From NCBI GenBank assembly GCA_031368095.1, contig JANLQX010000483.1:1-19841 (forward strand): a stretch of 19,841 nt of DNA. Direction: 5' to 3'. Within the stretch, counting starts at the first letter, position 1. The number at the start of each line of letters is the position of its first letter. The notes under the pieces are model-generated. The model was given only the letters and a program-made list of their open reading frames with translations. It searched no databases and had not been told where the DNA came from. The translations under genes and the position numbers were made by a program. Shown here in pieces: positions 7,190 to 14,161 of this stretch. Source of the DNA: JANLQX01 sp031368095 (lineage in GTDB: Bacteria; Actinomycetota; Acidimicrobiia; Acidimicrobiales; JANYDT01).

Positions 7190-8201
7190 GCAACTGCAGA
7201 CGGCGGACGTCGTCGATGCGCGGCTGGCGGGGCTGGCCGTGACCCCCACCGCTATTCGTTCGGCTGCGGCGCTCTTGGCTGGCCGCGTTCACCGAACTCC
7301 GCTCCTGCGAAGTCGGACCCTTGACGCCGCCACCGAAGCCACCGTGTTCTCGAAGGCCGAAAACCTTCAGCGAAGTGGGTCGTTCAAGATCCGCGGCGCG
7401 CTCAATCGGCTGTCGTTGCTGACCGAGCGCGAGCGCGATGGTGGCGTCGTGGCCTATTCCTCGGGGAACCACGCTCAGGGGGTGGCCCTTGCCGCGCAGA
7501 TTCTCGGCCTCCGCGCCACCATCGTCATGCCGTCCGATGCCCCGGCCGTCAAGCGCAAGGCTACGGCGGGCTACGGCGCAGAGATCGTGACCTACGACCG
7601 GTTCACCGATGATCGCGAAGCCATCGCTGAGAGGATCGCTCGCGAGCATGGCGCCGTGATTGTGCCGCCGTTCAACGATCTTCACGTGATTGCCGGGCAG
7701 GGCACCGTCGGTCTGGAGATCGCGCAGCAGCTACGAGCGCAGGGTCGGGTGCCAGACGTCGCCGTCGTCCCGGTCGGAGGCGGTGGGTTGGCCAGTGGCA
7801 TTGCCGTTGCGTTGATCGACGCGTTCCCAGACGTTCGGATTATCGGAGTGGAACCGGCTGCCGCGGACGACGCCCGTCAGTCGTTGGCCGCCGGCGCTAT
7901 CGTGCGCATTGCGCAGCCGACGACGCTGGCCGATGGCGTTGCCACCCAATCCATCGGTACCCATACGTTCCCGCTTCTGCGCTCGCTGCTCGACGACATC
8001 GTCACCGTCAGCGAAGACGGAATCCTACGCGCGCTTGGTTTCGTCCTTGAGCGAATGAAACAGGTCGTGGAACCAACTGGCGCACTCACCACCGCGGCGT
8101 TGCTCGACGGCGCCATCATGGCTCGAGGACGCACGATCGTGCAGGTCCTGTGCGGCGGCAACCTTGACCTCGCCGTGCTCGACCGTCTCCGGAGCATCTA
8201 G
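7179..8201 (+). CDS. Threonine/serine ammonia-lyase family protein (PLP fold type II)
   Basis: The 340-residue enzyme is of the threonine dehydratase/serine racemase family. PLP would be bound by Lys70 in SGSFKIRGA. The substrate loop is SSGNHAQG (94-101) and the phosphate-binding glycine loop is GGGGL (200-204). The C-terminus VLCGGNLDL is the usual cofactor pyridine-nitrogen region. The length matches the catabolic form, which lacks the C-terminal ACT regulatory domain of IlvA. The expected activity is deamination of L-threonine to 2-oxobutanoate or L-serine to pyruvate. Start ATG 7179 overlaps the DUF3151 stop by 11 bp. The frame is open far upstream, but that part lies over DUF3151 and the divergent promoter and is not real. 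Confidence 0.92.
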   Translation: MLTEQLQTADVVDARLAGLAVTPTAIRSAAALLAGRVHRTPLLRSRTLDAATEATVFSKAENLQRSGSFKIRGALNRLSLLTERERDGGVVAYSSGNHAQGVALAAQILGLRATIVMPSDAPAVKRKATAGYGAEIVTYDRFTDDREAIAERIAREHGAVIVPPFNDLHVIAGQGTVGLEIAQQLRAQGRVPDVAVVPVGGGGLASGIAVALIDAFPDVRIIGVEPAAADDARQSLAAGAIVRIAQPTTLADGVATQSIGTHTFPLLRSLLDDIVTVSEDGILRALGFVLERMKQVVEPTGALTTAALLDGAIMARGRTIVQVLCGGNLDLAVLDRLRSI

Positions 8202-8203
8202 TC

Positions 8204-8992
8204 ATGGGTACCGGTCTCGTCGACCTTGGAATCGAGCTGAGCTTGGCGCTGGCGCTCGCCGACGCGGCCGACGATGTCACGATGCAACACTTTCGGGCTC
8301 CGGGACTGGTGATCGACACCAAAGCGGACAGCACCGAGGTGACCGTGGCCGATCGCAACGCAGAGTTCGCAATCCGTTCGATGTTGGCCGAGCACCGCCC
8401 GCTGGACGGCATCCTCGGTGAGGAGCACGGCACGGTCGATGGAACGAGCGGACGTCGTTGGATCATCGACCCGATCGACGGCACCAGTAACTACGTGCGC
8501 GGAGTACCGCTGTGGGCCACCCTGATCGCGCTGGAGGACGAAGGCGGACCGATCCTCGGCGTGGCATCGTGCCCACCGCTGGCGCGGCGCTGGTGGGGTG
8601 CTCAGGGCCTTGGTGCCTTCGTCAACGGTGAGCCAATCACGGTGTCGTGCAAGGCCACTATTTCCGAGTCGTTCCTGAGTTATTGCGAGAGTCCGTTCTG
8701 GGCCAGCAAAGGCCGCCGAGCTGGTATCGATCGTCTCCGGCGCGAGGTTGTGCGCGAGCGGGCATTCGGTGACTTCTGGCAGCACATGCTGGTGGCCGAG
8801 GGTTCTATCGATATTGCCGTTGAAGCAATCGTGTCGCATTGGGATCTGGCCGCCGTGCAGGCCATCGTCGAAGCTTCCGGCGGGCAGTTCAGCGACCTTG
8901 ACGGTCATCGCCGACCCAACGGGGGCAGCGCCGTGTCCACCAATCGACGGCTTCACGCCACCGTTCTCGACATTCTTTCGTCGGACTTTTGA
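8204..8992 (+). CDS. hisN: Inositol monophosphatase family protein, probable histidinol-phosphatase
   Basis: The 262-residue protein belongs to the Mg2+-dependent IMPase superfamily. Metal-binding residues are in LGEEHGT (71-77; Glu73/Glu74) and WIIDPIDGTSNYVRG (86-100; Asp89, Asp92). The C-terminal HWDLAAVQAIVEASGG (212-227) provides a further Asp214. The stretch DGTSNYVRGVPLWATLIAL resembles the HisN histidinol-phosphate phosphatase of Corynebacterium more than classical inositol monophosphatases, hence the symbol. Catalysis of the histidinol-phosphate step of histidine synthesis is inferred, because no other his gene is nearby. Start ATG 8204 lies two bases after the dehydratase stop. A generic inositol monophosphatase or CysQ-like role remains possible. 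Confidence 0.82.
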   Translation: MGTGLVDLGIELSLALALADAADDVTMQHFRAPGLVIDTKADSTEVTVADRNAEFAIRSMLAEHRPLDGILGEEHGTVDGTSGRRWIIDPIDGTSNYVRGVPLWATLIALEDEGGPILGVASCPPLARRWWGAQGLGAFVNGEPITVSCKATISESFLSYCESPFWASKGRRAGIDRLRREVVRERAFGDFWQHMLVAEGSIDIAVEAIVSHWDLAAVQAIVEASGGQFSDLDGHRRPNGGSAVSTNRRLHATVLDILSSDF

Positions 8993-8998
8993 GTTGCA

Positions 8999-9844
8999 GT
9001 GTCCTCTGTGCGCGTAGCAACTGCGAACCTCCTTCATGGACGGTCACTCGTTGATGGTCTCGTCGATCCGGCCCGCATGACGTCGGCCATCACCGAGCTC
9101 GGCGCCGACGTGGTGGCCCTGCAGGAAGTGGATCGCAACCAAACCCGATCCGGCGACATCGATCAGACCGCGACGATCGCCGCAGCGTTCGCCGGCGAGG
9201 GCGAGGGCCATGTGTCGTACCGGTTCGTGCCCGCAATCATCGGGGAACCGGGTGGTAGCTGGATCGCCGCCGGGCCCGCCGATCCGCTCAGCGGTCACGA
9301 CCTCGCCAGCACCGACGGTCTACCGGCGGCCTACGGCATTGGGCTCATCACGCGTCTGCCGGTCGAGGCCTGGCATGTTGTCCGGTTGCCTGCCGCCCCC
9401 GTGAAGTCGCCGATCATGATCCCCGGCAGCCGTCGCCTGATGCTCCTGCCCGACGAACCACGAGTGGCGGTGATCGCCGTGCTGCCAGAGGGCGTTGCCC
9501 CGTTTCGGACGGTTGCCACGACCCACCTCTCGTTCGTTCCCGGATGGAATGTTCGCCAGCTGCGAACGCTCCTCCACGCCGTCGACGCACTGCCGGGCCC
9601 GCGGCTGATCCTCGGCGACCTCAACCTTCCTGCTCGCGTCGTTCGGGTGGTGGCCTCGACGCACCGGCGGAGCCGCACGTGGACGGCGTTGGCCTCCGTG
9701 GCGACGTACCCCGGACCTGAGCCACGGGTCCAGTTCGATCACATCCTCGCTGACCCGTCGCTCGAGGTCGTGTCGCCGGCCACGGCCGTAGCTATGGCCA
9801 TCTCGGACCACCGGGCGCTCGTCGTCGACCTCGCGACCCCGTGA
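8999..9844 (+). CDS. Endonuclease/exonuclease/phosphatase (EEP) family hydrolase
   Basis: The 281-residue protein has the full EEP catalytic set. Asn is in ATANLLHGR (7-15), Glu43 in ALQEVDR (40-46), His176 in TTHLSF, GDLN at 206-209, QFDHIL at 245-250 and the final SDHRALVVDL (269-278). The fold hydrolyses phosphodiesters or phosphomonoesters using a divalent metal. No signal peptide is evident, which favours a cytoplasmic role. The substrate could be DNA, a sphingomyelin-like lipid or a small phosphodiester. GTG 8999 starts six bases after the upstream stop; a GTG three codons in would also work. The last four bases (GTGA) overlap the first candidate start of the next gene. Confidence 0.88.
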   Translation: MSSVRVATANLLHGRSLVDGLVDPARMTSAITELGADVVALQEVDRNQTRSGDIDQTATIAAAFAGEGEGHVSYRFVPAIIGEPGGSWIAAGPADPLSGHDLASTDGLPAAYGIGLITRLPVEAWHVVRLPAAPVKSPIMIPGSRRLMLLPDEPRVAVIAVLPEGVAPFRTVATTHLSFVPGWNVRQLRTLLHAVDALPGPRLILGDLNLPARVVRVVASTHRRSRTWTALASVATYPGPEPRVQFDHILADPSLEVVSPATAVAMAISDHRALVVDLATP

Positions 9845-10572
9845 CGCCGGTGGCCACGGTGCCCGCGGTGTCAACGGTGTCCACGGTGTCCGCGGTGTTC
9901 GACGTGCTCATCGCGGCCGGTGGCGCCAGTCGGCGGATGGGCACCGATAAGGCGGCACTCGTCGTGAACGGGGAGGCCCTCCTTGACCGCACCGTTCAGG
10001 CCGCAAGGAAGGCGGGCGCCCGCCGAGTGGTCGTGATCGGCGGAGCCACCCGACCAGCCTCCGGATCGGCCCGGTTCATCGCCGACTCGGACCCGGGCGC
10101 CGGCCCACTGTCGGCGTTGATCGACGGGCTCCGCGCCCTCCACGCCGAAGATGCCGATGGAACCGAAGCGGCGGCCGCAATCGCCGTGGCCGTTTTCGTG
10201 GCGGTGGACCATCCCGACCTCCAACCGGCCGAGATCGCCGCGCTGGCCGAACACCTCTCGATGTTGCCGGGCCATGTGCTGGCCGTTGTCCCGGAGGTCG
10301 ACGGACGGTCGCAGCCTCTTCATGGGGCCTACCGGATCGCCCTGGCAGAACCGTTGTCCGAGATCTATGCGGCCGGCGAGCGATCTCTGTGGCGGGCGTT
10401 GGCAACCCTCGATGTGGACCGGCCGGATCGATCGTCCGGGCGGGGAAGAGGGTCGTACCGGGACCTTGACAACCCTGAACAGCTGGCGTCGTACACCGCT
10501 GAACACGCCGACCACGTAGGTCGCAAAGCGCAACGATCGGTCGCTGATGACGATACCCAGCCGGTAGCCTGA
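9841..10572 (+). CDS. mobA: MobA-like molybdenum cofactor guanylyltransferase / NTP transferase
   Basis: The core shows the nucleotidyltransferase signature AAGGASRRMGTDKAAL (25-40 from GTG 9841). It continues with GPLSALIDGL (88-97), VAVDHPDLQ (120-128), where the metal Asp of the family D-x-P motif is Asp123, and a C-terminal DLDNPEQL. The expected reaction links GMP to molybdopterin. A related sugar or CTP:molybdopterin transferase (MocA type) cannot be excluded, and no other molybdenum cofactor gene lies in the window. GTG 9841 overlaps the upstream stop as GTGA. However, eight in-frame GTG codons between 9841 and 9904 could start translation, and the first 18 residues are a repeat-encoded Val/Thr/Ser tract. 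The conserved core alone needs only about GTG 9895 onward. Confidence 0.78.
   Translation: MTPVATVPAVSTVSTVSAVFDVLIAAGGASRRMGTDKAALVVNGEALLDRTVQAARKAGARRVVVIGGATRPASGSARFIADSDPGAGPLSALIDGLRALHAEDADGTEAAAAIAVAVFVAVDHPDLQPAEIAALAEHLSMLPGHVLAVVPEVDGRSQPLHGAYRIALAEPLSEIYAAGERSLWRALATLDVDRPDRSSGRGRGSYRDLDNPEQLASYTAEHADHVGRKAQRSVADDDTQPVA
9850..9894 (+). repeat. Five imperfect 9-bp tandem repeats (GTG-nCN-nCG) at the mobA 5' end
   Basis: Five consecutive nonamers are seen: GTGGCCACG, GTGCCCGCG, GTGTCAACG, GTGTCCACG and GTGTCCGCG, followed by a divergent GTGTTCGAC. Each begins with a GTG codon in the mobA frame. The array adds the low-complexity leader V-A-T-V-P-A-V-S-T-V-S-T-V-S-A. Confidence 0.85.
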
Positions 10573-10578
10573 CCGCCG

Positions 10579-10929
10579 ATGAACGTCCCCGTACCTGGGA
10601 CCTCGGTCGAAGAACTTGGCGCGGCGATCCGCTCCGGGAGTCTCCTTGTCGATGTCCGTGAACCGCACGAATACCTTGAAGCCCACGTCGGCACCGCCCG
10701 GCTCGTTCCCCTGCAAACCGTGCCGATGATCGTTGACGAACTGCCGACCGGAGAGCCTGTCTACGTGATCTGCCATCTCGGGGGACGCAGCCACCAGGCC
10801 GCCGCCTATCTACGTCAACACGGTATCGATGCGGTCAATGTGCTCGGTGGCACGGCGGCATGGATCGAGGCCGGACTGCCGTTCGAGCAAGGGACCGATG
10901 CCGGGCCGGCACCCGCCGGTCCGCAATGA
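10579..10929 (+). CDS. Rhodanese-like domain protein, single domain
   Basis: The 116-residue protein is one rhodanese module. The active-site loop is CHLGGRS (Cys65-Ser71), fitting the sulfurtransferase pattern C-x-x-G-x-R. LLVDVREPHEY (22-32) and the C-terminal VLGGTAAWIEAGLP (88-101) are standard landmarks. Cys65 would carry the persulfide, and a sulfur-transfer role is likely because the cysteine is present. The adjacent MobA gene makes a link with molybdopterin sulfur chemistry possible but unproved. ATG 10579 starts six bases after the mobA stop. The last four bases, ATGA, are shared with the RNase D start. Confidence 0.92.
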   Translation: MNVPVPGTSVEELGAAIRSGSLLVDVREPHEYLEAHVGTARLVPLQTVPMIVDELPTGEPVYVICHLGGRSHQAAAYLRQHGIDAVNVLGGTAAWIEAGLPFEQGTDAGPAPAGPQ

Positions 10930-12197
10930 TCCGTCGACCGTCGGGACCCGCCGGGCCTGCACCGGACATCAGCGGCCTCACGTGGGTGGAGACCCCTGGC
11001 GCCCTTGACACCCTGGTCGACGAACTGCTCGACCAAGACGCCTACGCCATCGACACGGAGTTTCTGCGGGAGCGGACGTACTACCCGCAGCTGGCGCTGG
11101 TCCAGATCGGTTGGGGTCGCCAGGTGGCGATCATCGATCCTCTGGCCGTTGATATCGGTCCGCTCCGGCGACTCCTCGAGTCCGACGTTCTTGCCGTGTT
11201 TCATGCCGCTGACCAGGACCTTGAGGTTCTCGATCTGGCCTGCGGGGCCATCCCGAAGCGATTGTTCGATACGCAACTCGCCGCCGGTTTTGTCGGGTTC
11301 TCCACCCCGTCGCTGATGACGTTGGTCGAACGCCTGGTCGGGGTCAAGTTGTCCAAGGGTGACCGGCTTACGGACTGGACGAAGCGACCCTTGACCGAGG
11401 CCCAAATCCGCTACGCCGCCTCCGACGTGGTCCATCTGCTCGAAGTTCGTGACCTCCTCAACGCCGAACTCGAAGCCAGCGGCCGGACGAGCTGGGTCGC
11501 CGAGGAGAACGAGATTCTTCGAACTCGCGTCCGTGGCCACAACGATCCGCACATTGCGTGGTGGCGGCTCAAAGACGGCCGGGTGTTGCGCGGCCGCGAC
11601 CGACTCGTGGCCCAAGAGCTGTGCGCCTGGCGTGAGCGCCGCGCCCAGCACGAAGACCGGCCGGTCCGTTTCATTCTTCCCGACCTTGCCGTCCTCGCCA
11701 TCGCCCAGGGTCATCCGAAGTCCACCGCCGAACTGGTGGCCTTGCGGGGGATGGATGGTCGCTATGCCAAGTCGTCCGGAGGCCAGGAACTCGTTGACCT
11801 CGTGGCCCATGCCGAAAAGGGTTCGATGGATGACCTCCGCCTTCCCGAGGCCGACGATTTTGACCGCAAGCTTCGCCCCGCACTCACGCTCGTTTCGGCC
11901 TGGGTGGGTCAGCTCAGTCACGATGTGCTGGTGGAGGCATCACTTCTCGCCACCAGGTCCGATCTGATTTCGTTCCTGCGTAACGAGCCCACGTCCCGTC
12001 TGGCATCCGGCTGGCGCAACGAGATTCTCGGGAACCGGGTTCGCCAGGTGATATCAGGCGAGGCAGCCATCGCCTTCGACCGTGACCGCGGATTGGTCCT
12101 TGAGCATCGCTCGGGTGACGAACTGGCCGTCACGATCGCTGTGCCCACCGCATCATGGGAGACCGACGCGCCGGACCATCGGCTCGACGGCTACTGA
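10926..12197 (+). CDS. rnd: Ribonuclease D-like 3'-5' exonuclease with HRDC domain
   Basis: The 423-residue protein has a DEDDy 3'-5' exonuclease domain. Asp43 and Glu45 are in AIDTEFLRER (41-50), Asp98 in FHAADQDLEVL (92-102), and Tyr163 and Asp167 in RYAASDVVHLLEV (162-174). An HRDC nucleic-acid-binding domain follows at about 216-290, including RLVAQELCAWRERRA. The rest is a helical C-terminal region with weaker similarity. RNase D trims the 3' ends of stable RNAs such as tRNA. ATG 10926 overlaps the rhodanese stop as ATGA, implying translational coupling. It is the last gene of the operon, and a 169-bp gap follows in which I see no convincing terminator. Confidence 0.92.
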   Translation: MIRRPSGPAGPAPDISGLTWVETPGALDTLVDELLDQDAYAIDTEFLRERTYYPQLALVQIGWGRQVAIIDPLAVDIGPLRRLLESDVLAVFHAADQDLEVLDLACGAIPKRLFDTQLAAGFVGFSTPSLMTLVERLVGVKLSKGDRLTDWTKRPLTEAQIRYAASDVVHLLEVRDLLNAELEASGRTSWVAEENEILRTRVRGHNDPHIAWWRLKDGRVLRGRDRLVAQELCAWRERRAQHEDRPVRFILPDLAVLAIAQGHPKSTAELVALRGMDGRYAKSSGGQELVDLVAHAEKGSMDDLRLPEADDFDRKLRPALTLVSAWVGQLSHDVLVEASLLATRSDLISFLRNEPTSRLASGWRNEILGNRVRQVISGEAAIAFDRDRGLVLEHRSGDELAVTIAVPTASWETDAPDHRLDGY

Positions 12198-12366
12198 GGG
12201 TGACCGTTCTTCGACGCGTTGGGAGGGGTTCGCCGGACGAGCCGCGCTTGCGCCTACGCTTTTGCCTTCGCACGAAGATCGTCACCTGCTCACCCGTTCC
12301 TCATGTGGGTGCTTGAGACTTCCAACCGGCCACCTGGGACTTCCCCGACCGAAGGAGACCGCCACG

Positions 12367-13140
12367 ATGCTGTCCAAAATCCCGATCCGTTCCCGCGTCA
12401 TCACCGCCGTCCTCGTCAGCGTCGCTGGCGTACTGGTGGTGCCGTTGAGCGCACCCGCCCAATCCACGGGCAAGCCGGTGATCGTGCCTCCGGGCGTGAC
12501 CAACGCGTGCCTCGGGTACCCGCAACTCACCACCGTTGCCTACCTCAACGAGGGAAAATATGGCTCGGCCATCAAGGTGTGGGCCGAGCCCAACGAAACC
12601 GTGCAGCCGATCAAGACGCTGGCGACCGGTATCGAGGTCAAGGGCCGTCCGACGTTCACGGTCATCGGGACCGACGGCGACTGGGTTCATGTGAACGTGG
12701 CGGCACGACCCAATGGCCTCACGGGCTATGTCCGCAAGCAGGACATCAAGACCTATCAGCACCCCTGGGTAATCGTCATCGAACTCGGCCGTAAGCAGCT
12801 CACCGTGTGCAATTCCGGTCGAGCCGTCCAGCGGGAAAAGATCGGCGTTGGCAAAGCCAACACGCCAACCCCGACCGGTAACTGCTTCACCGTCGACCTC
12901 ATCAAGACGAAGCGTCCGAGCGGTGGCTACGGCCCCTACGCCTACGGCCTCTCGTGCTTCTCCGACGTGGTGTTCAGCTTCGGAGCGGGCGGCGACGGAC
13001 GTCTTGGCGTGCATGGAACCAATGAGCCCGGCAAACTTGGCACGGCCGTTTCGAGCGGGTGCATCCGGGTCAGCAATGCCGGCATCACCAAGATGGCCAA
13101 GACTCTGCCCGTTGGTGTTCCCACGTTCATCGTCAATTGA
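12367..13140 (+). CDS. Secreted L,D-transpeptidase (YkuD domain)
   Basis: The 257-residue precursor has a signal peptide: basic MLSKIPIRSR, then a hydrophobic stretch to about residue 29 and an APAQS cleavage region. An SH3-like region with VKGRPTFTVIG and GDWVHVNV lies at about 55-128, and the YkuD catalytic domain fills about 133-257. The catalytic motif is GVHGTNEPG (214-222) with SSGCIRVSN (229-237); the nucleophile is Cys232. Such enzymes form 3-3 cross-links in peptidoglycan or attach proteins outside the membrane. The start is supported by AGGAG about 10 bases upstream. Further short in-frame open sequence upstream is not family-like. It probably has its own promoter in the 169-bp gap. 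Confidence 0.92.
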   Translation: MLSKIPIRSRVITAVLVSVAGVLVVPLSAPAQSTGKPVIVPPGVTNACLGYPQLTTVAYLNEGKYGSAIKVWAEPNETVQPIKTLATGIEVKGRPTFTVIGTDGDWVHVNVAARPNGLTGYVRKQDIKTYQHPWVIVIELGRKQLTVCNSGRAVQREKIGVGKANTPTPTGNCFTVDLIKTKRPSGGYGPYAYGLSCFSDVVFSFGAGGDGRLGVHGTNEPGKLGTAVSSGCIRVSNAGITKMAKTLPVGVPTFIVN

Positions 13141-13157
13141 AGGTCATCGTCAACTGA
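13128..13157 (+). repeat. 13-bp near-direct repeat at the transpeptidase stop
   Basis: CATCGTCAATTGA (13128-13140, ending in the TGA stop) is repeated as CATCGTCAACTGA at 13145-13157, with one mismatch. The second copy is not in frame, and its role, if any, is unknown. Confidence 0.55.
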
Positions 13158-13181
13158 CCAGCGGCACGCCGAGGATACGAT

Positions 13182-13211
13182 CAGGTCAGGCGAATTTCCT
13201 CGCCTGACCTG
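13182..13211 (+). promoter_or_regulatory. Strong 12-bp-stem hairpin upstream of the AIM24-family gene
   Basis: CAGGTCAGGCGA (13182-13193) and its exact complement TCGCCTGACCTG (13200-13211) surround the loop ATTTCC. A T-G wobble and one further A-T pair can extend the stem to 14. It ends 18 bases before the ATG at 13230, close to the GGAGGA ribosome-binding site, and begins 41 bases after the transpeptidase stop. No T-tract follows, so a classical intrinsic terminator is unlikely. A 3'-end stabiliser for the upstream message, a translational control element or an operator are all possible. Confidence 0.6.
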
Positions 13212-13229
13212 GTGCCCCGGAGGACCGTC

Positions 13230-13973
13230 ATGCATGTAGAGACCCGCCATACCCCGTCGTTCGGCATTGCTCGCTGCACGCTGAACGGTGGTGAGTCGAT
13301 CAAGGTCGAAGCCGGCGCCATGATGGCCATGTCGACCGGGATGGAACTTCAGGCCAAGGCCGAGGGTGGCGTATTCAAGTCCTTGAAGCGAGCGGCGTTG
13401 GGCGGCGAATCGTTCTTTCTGACGACCTACCATGCGCCGAGTCAGGGTGGATTTGTCGATGTGGCTCCTCGTCTTCCCGGCGATCTCGTGACCTTCGACC
13501 TGACTCCCGACCGGTCCTACGTGATTCAAAAGGGGTCGTGGCTGGCTTCGTCGAATGACGTCGCTCTCGACACCAAGTGGGGCGGCTTCAAGAACATGTT
13601 CGGCAGCGAAGGCGGATTCGTCGTGCGCGCCGCCGGTACCGGTCCTCTCGTGCTCGGGTGCTTCGGCGCCCTCGACAAGTGGGAGTTGGCGGCCGGAGAG
13701 AGCGTCACCGTGGACACCGGGCACATGGTGGCCTATCAGGATTCGGTGACGATGAGCCTGCGCAAGGTCACCGGGGGACTGGTGCAGTCATTCAAGAGCG
13801 GCGAAGGCATCGTGTTCGACTTCACCGGACCCGGCATCGTGTACACCCAGACCCGAAACCCGAACGAGTTGCTGGGTTGGATTGGTTCGGCGATCGGAAC
13901 CGGAAACTCCTCGGGCGGCGCCGGAGCAGTGCTCGGCGGCGGACTGCTGGGCGGCCTACTCAGCCGGGACTGA
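13230..13973 (+). CDS. AIM24 / TIGR00266 family protein
   Basis: The 247-residue soluble protein resembles the AIM24 (TIGR00266) beta-roll family. Landmarks are the N-terminal VEAGAMMAMSTGMELQAKAEGG, the mid-part LGGESFFLTTYHAP, then GDLVTFDL and SWLASSNDVALDT, and later GHMVAYQDSVTMSLR. It ends in a glycine-rich tail, GAVLGGGLLGGLLSRD. The fold is known from bacterial homologues, but a clear biochemical function is not known to me; some relatives affect membrane or stress phenotypes. Start ATG 13230 has a GGAGGA Shine-Dalgarno sequence six bases upstream, and an in-frame GTG 18 bases earlier (13212) is less likely. No signal peptide is seen. A hairpin sits directly upstream. Confidence 0.9.
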   Translation: MHVETRHTPSFGIARCTLNGGESIKVEAGAMMAMSTGMELQAKAEGGVFKSLKRAALGGESFFLTTYHAPSQGGFVDVAPRLPGDLVTFDLTPDRSYVIQKGSWLASSNDVALDTKWGGFKNMFGSEGGFVVRAAGTGPLVLGCFGALDKWELAAGESVTVDTGHMVAYQDSVTMSLRKVTGGLVQSFKSGEGIVFDFTGPGIVYTQTRNPNELLGWIGSAIGTGNSSGGAGAVLGGGLLGGLLSRD

Positions 13974-14097
13974 CATCCGCGCTGGCCGCCTTACTGGCCG
14001 AACCAGCGGGTGCGAAGCGAGCTGAGTGTGCCGTCGGCGTTCATCTCCTGTGATCGCGATGTTCGTGGGAGTAGATCACCAGAACAAGCGGAAGGCA

Positions 14098-14121
14098 CGT
14101 GACGCTCCGGATGGCGTCACG
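14098..14121 (+). promoter_or_regulatory. 8-bp inverted repeat upstream of the phosphodiesterase gene
   Basis: CGTGACGC (14098-14105) and GCGTCACG (14114-14121) are exact complements with the 8-bp spacer TCCGGATG. The repeat lies 41 bases before the likely GTG start at 14162, within a 188-bp gap. It could be an operator or a 5' leader hairpin. No regulator is adjacent, and I found no clear promoter hexamers. Confidence 0.35.
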
Positions 14122-14161
14122 AGCCGGTGAACTCTCATGTTCGGGGTCGTACATTCACCTC

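Noticed and set aside
10815..11921. A minus-strand open frame of 368 codons opposite RNase D
   Set aside because: The plus strand has a full DEDDy set and HRDC domain. The antisense frame has no motif and is a shadow.
12198..12366. Promoter for the L,D-transpeptidase gene
   Set aside because: A promoter is expected here, but I could not pick matching -35/-10 hexamers with normal spacing, so no site is listed.
13979..14007. Possible terminator after the AIM24 gene (CGCTGG...CCAGCG)
   Set aside because: The stem is only 6 bp, the loop is long (17 bp) and no T-tract follows.
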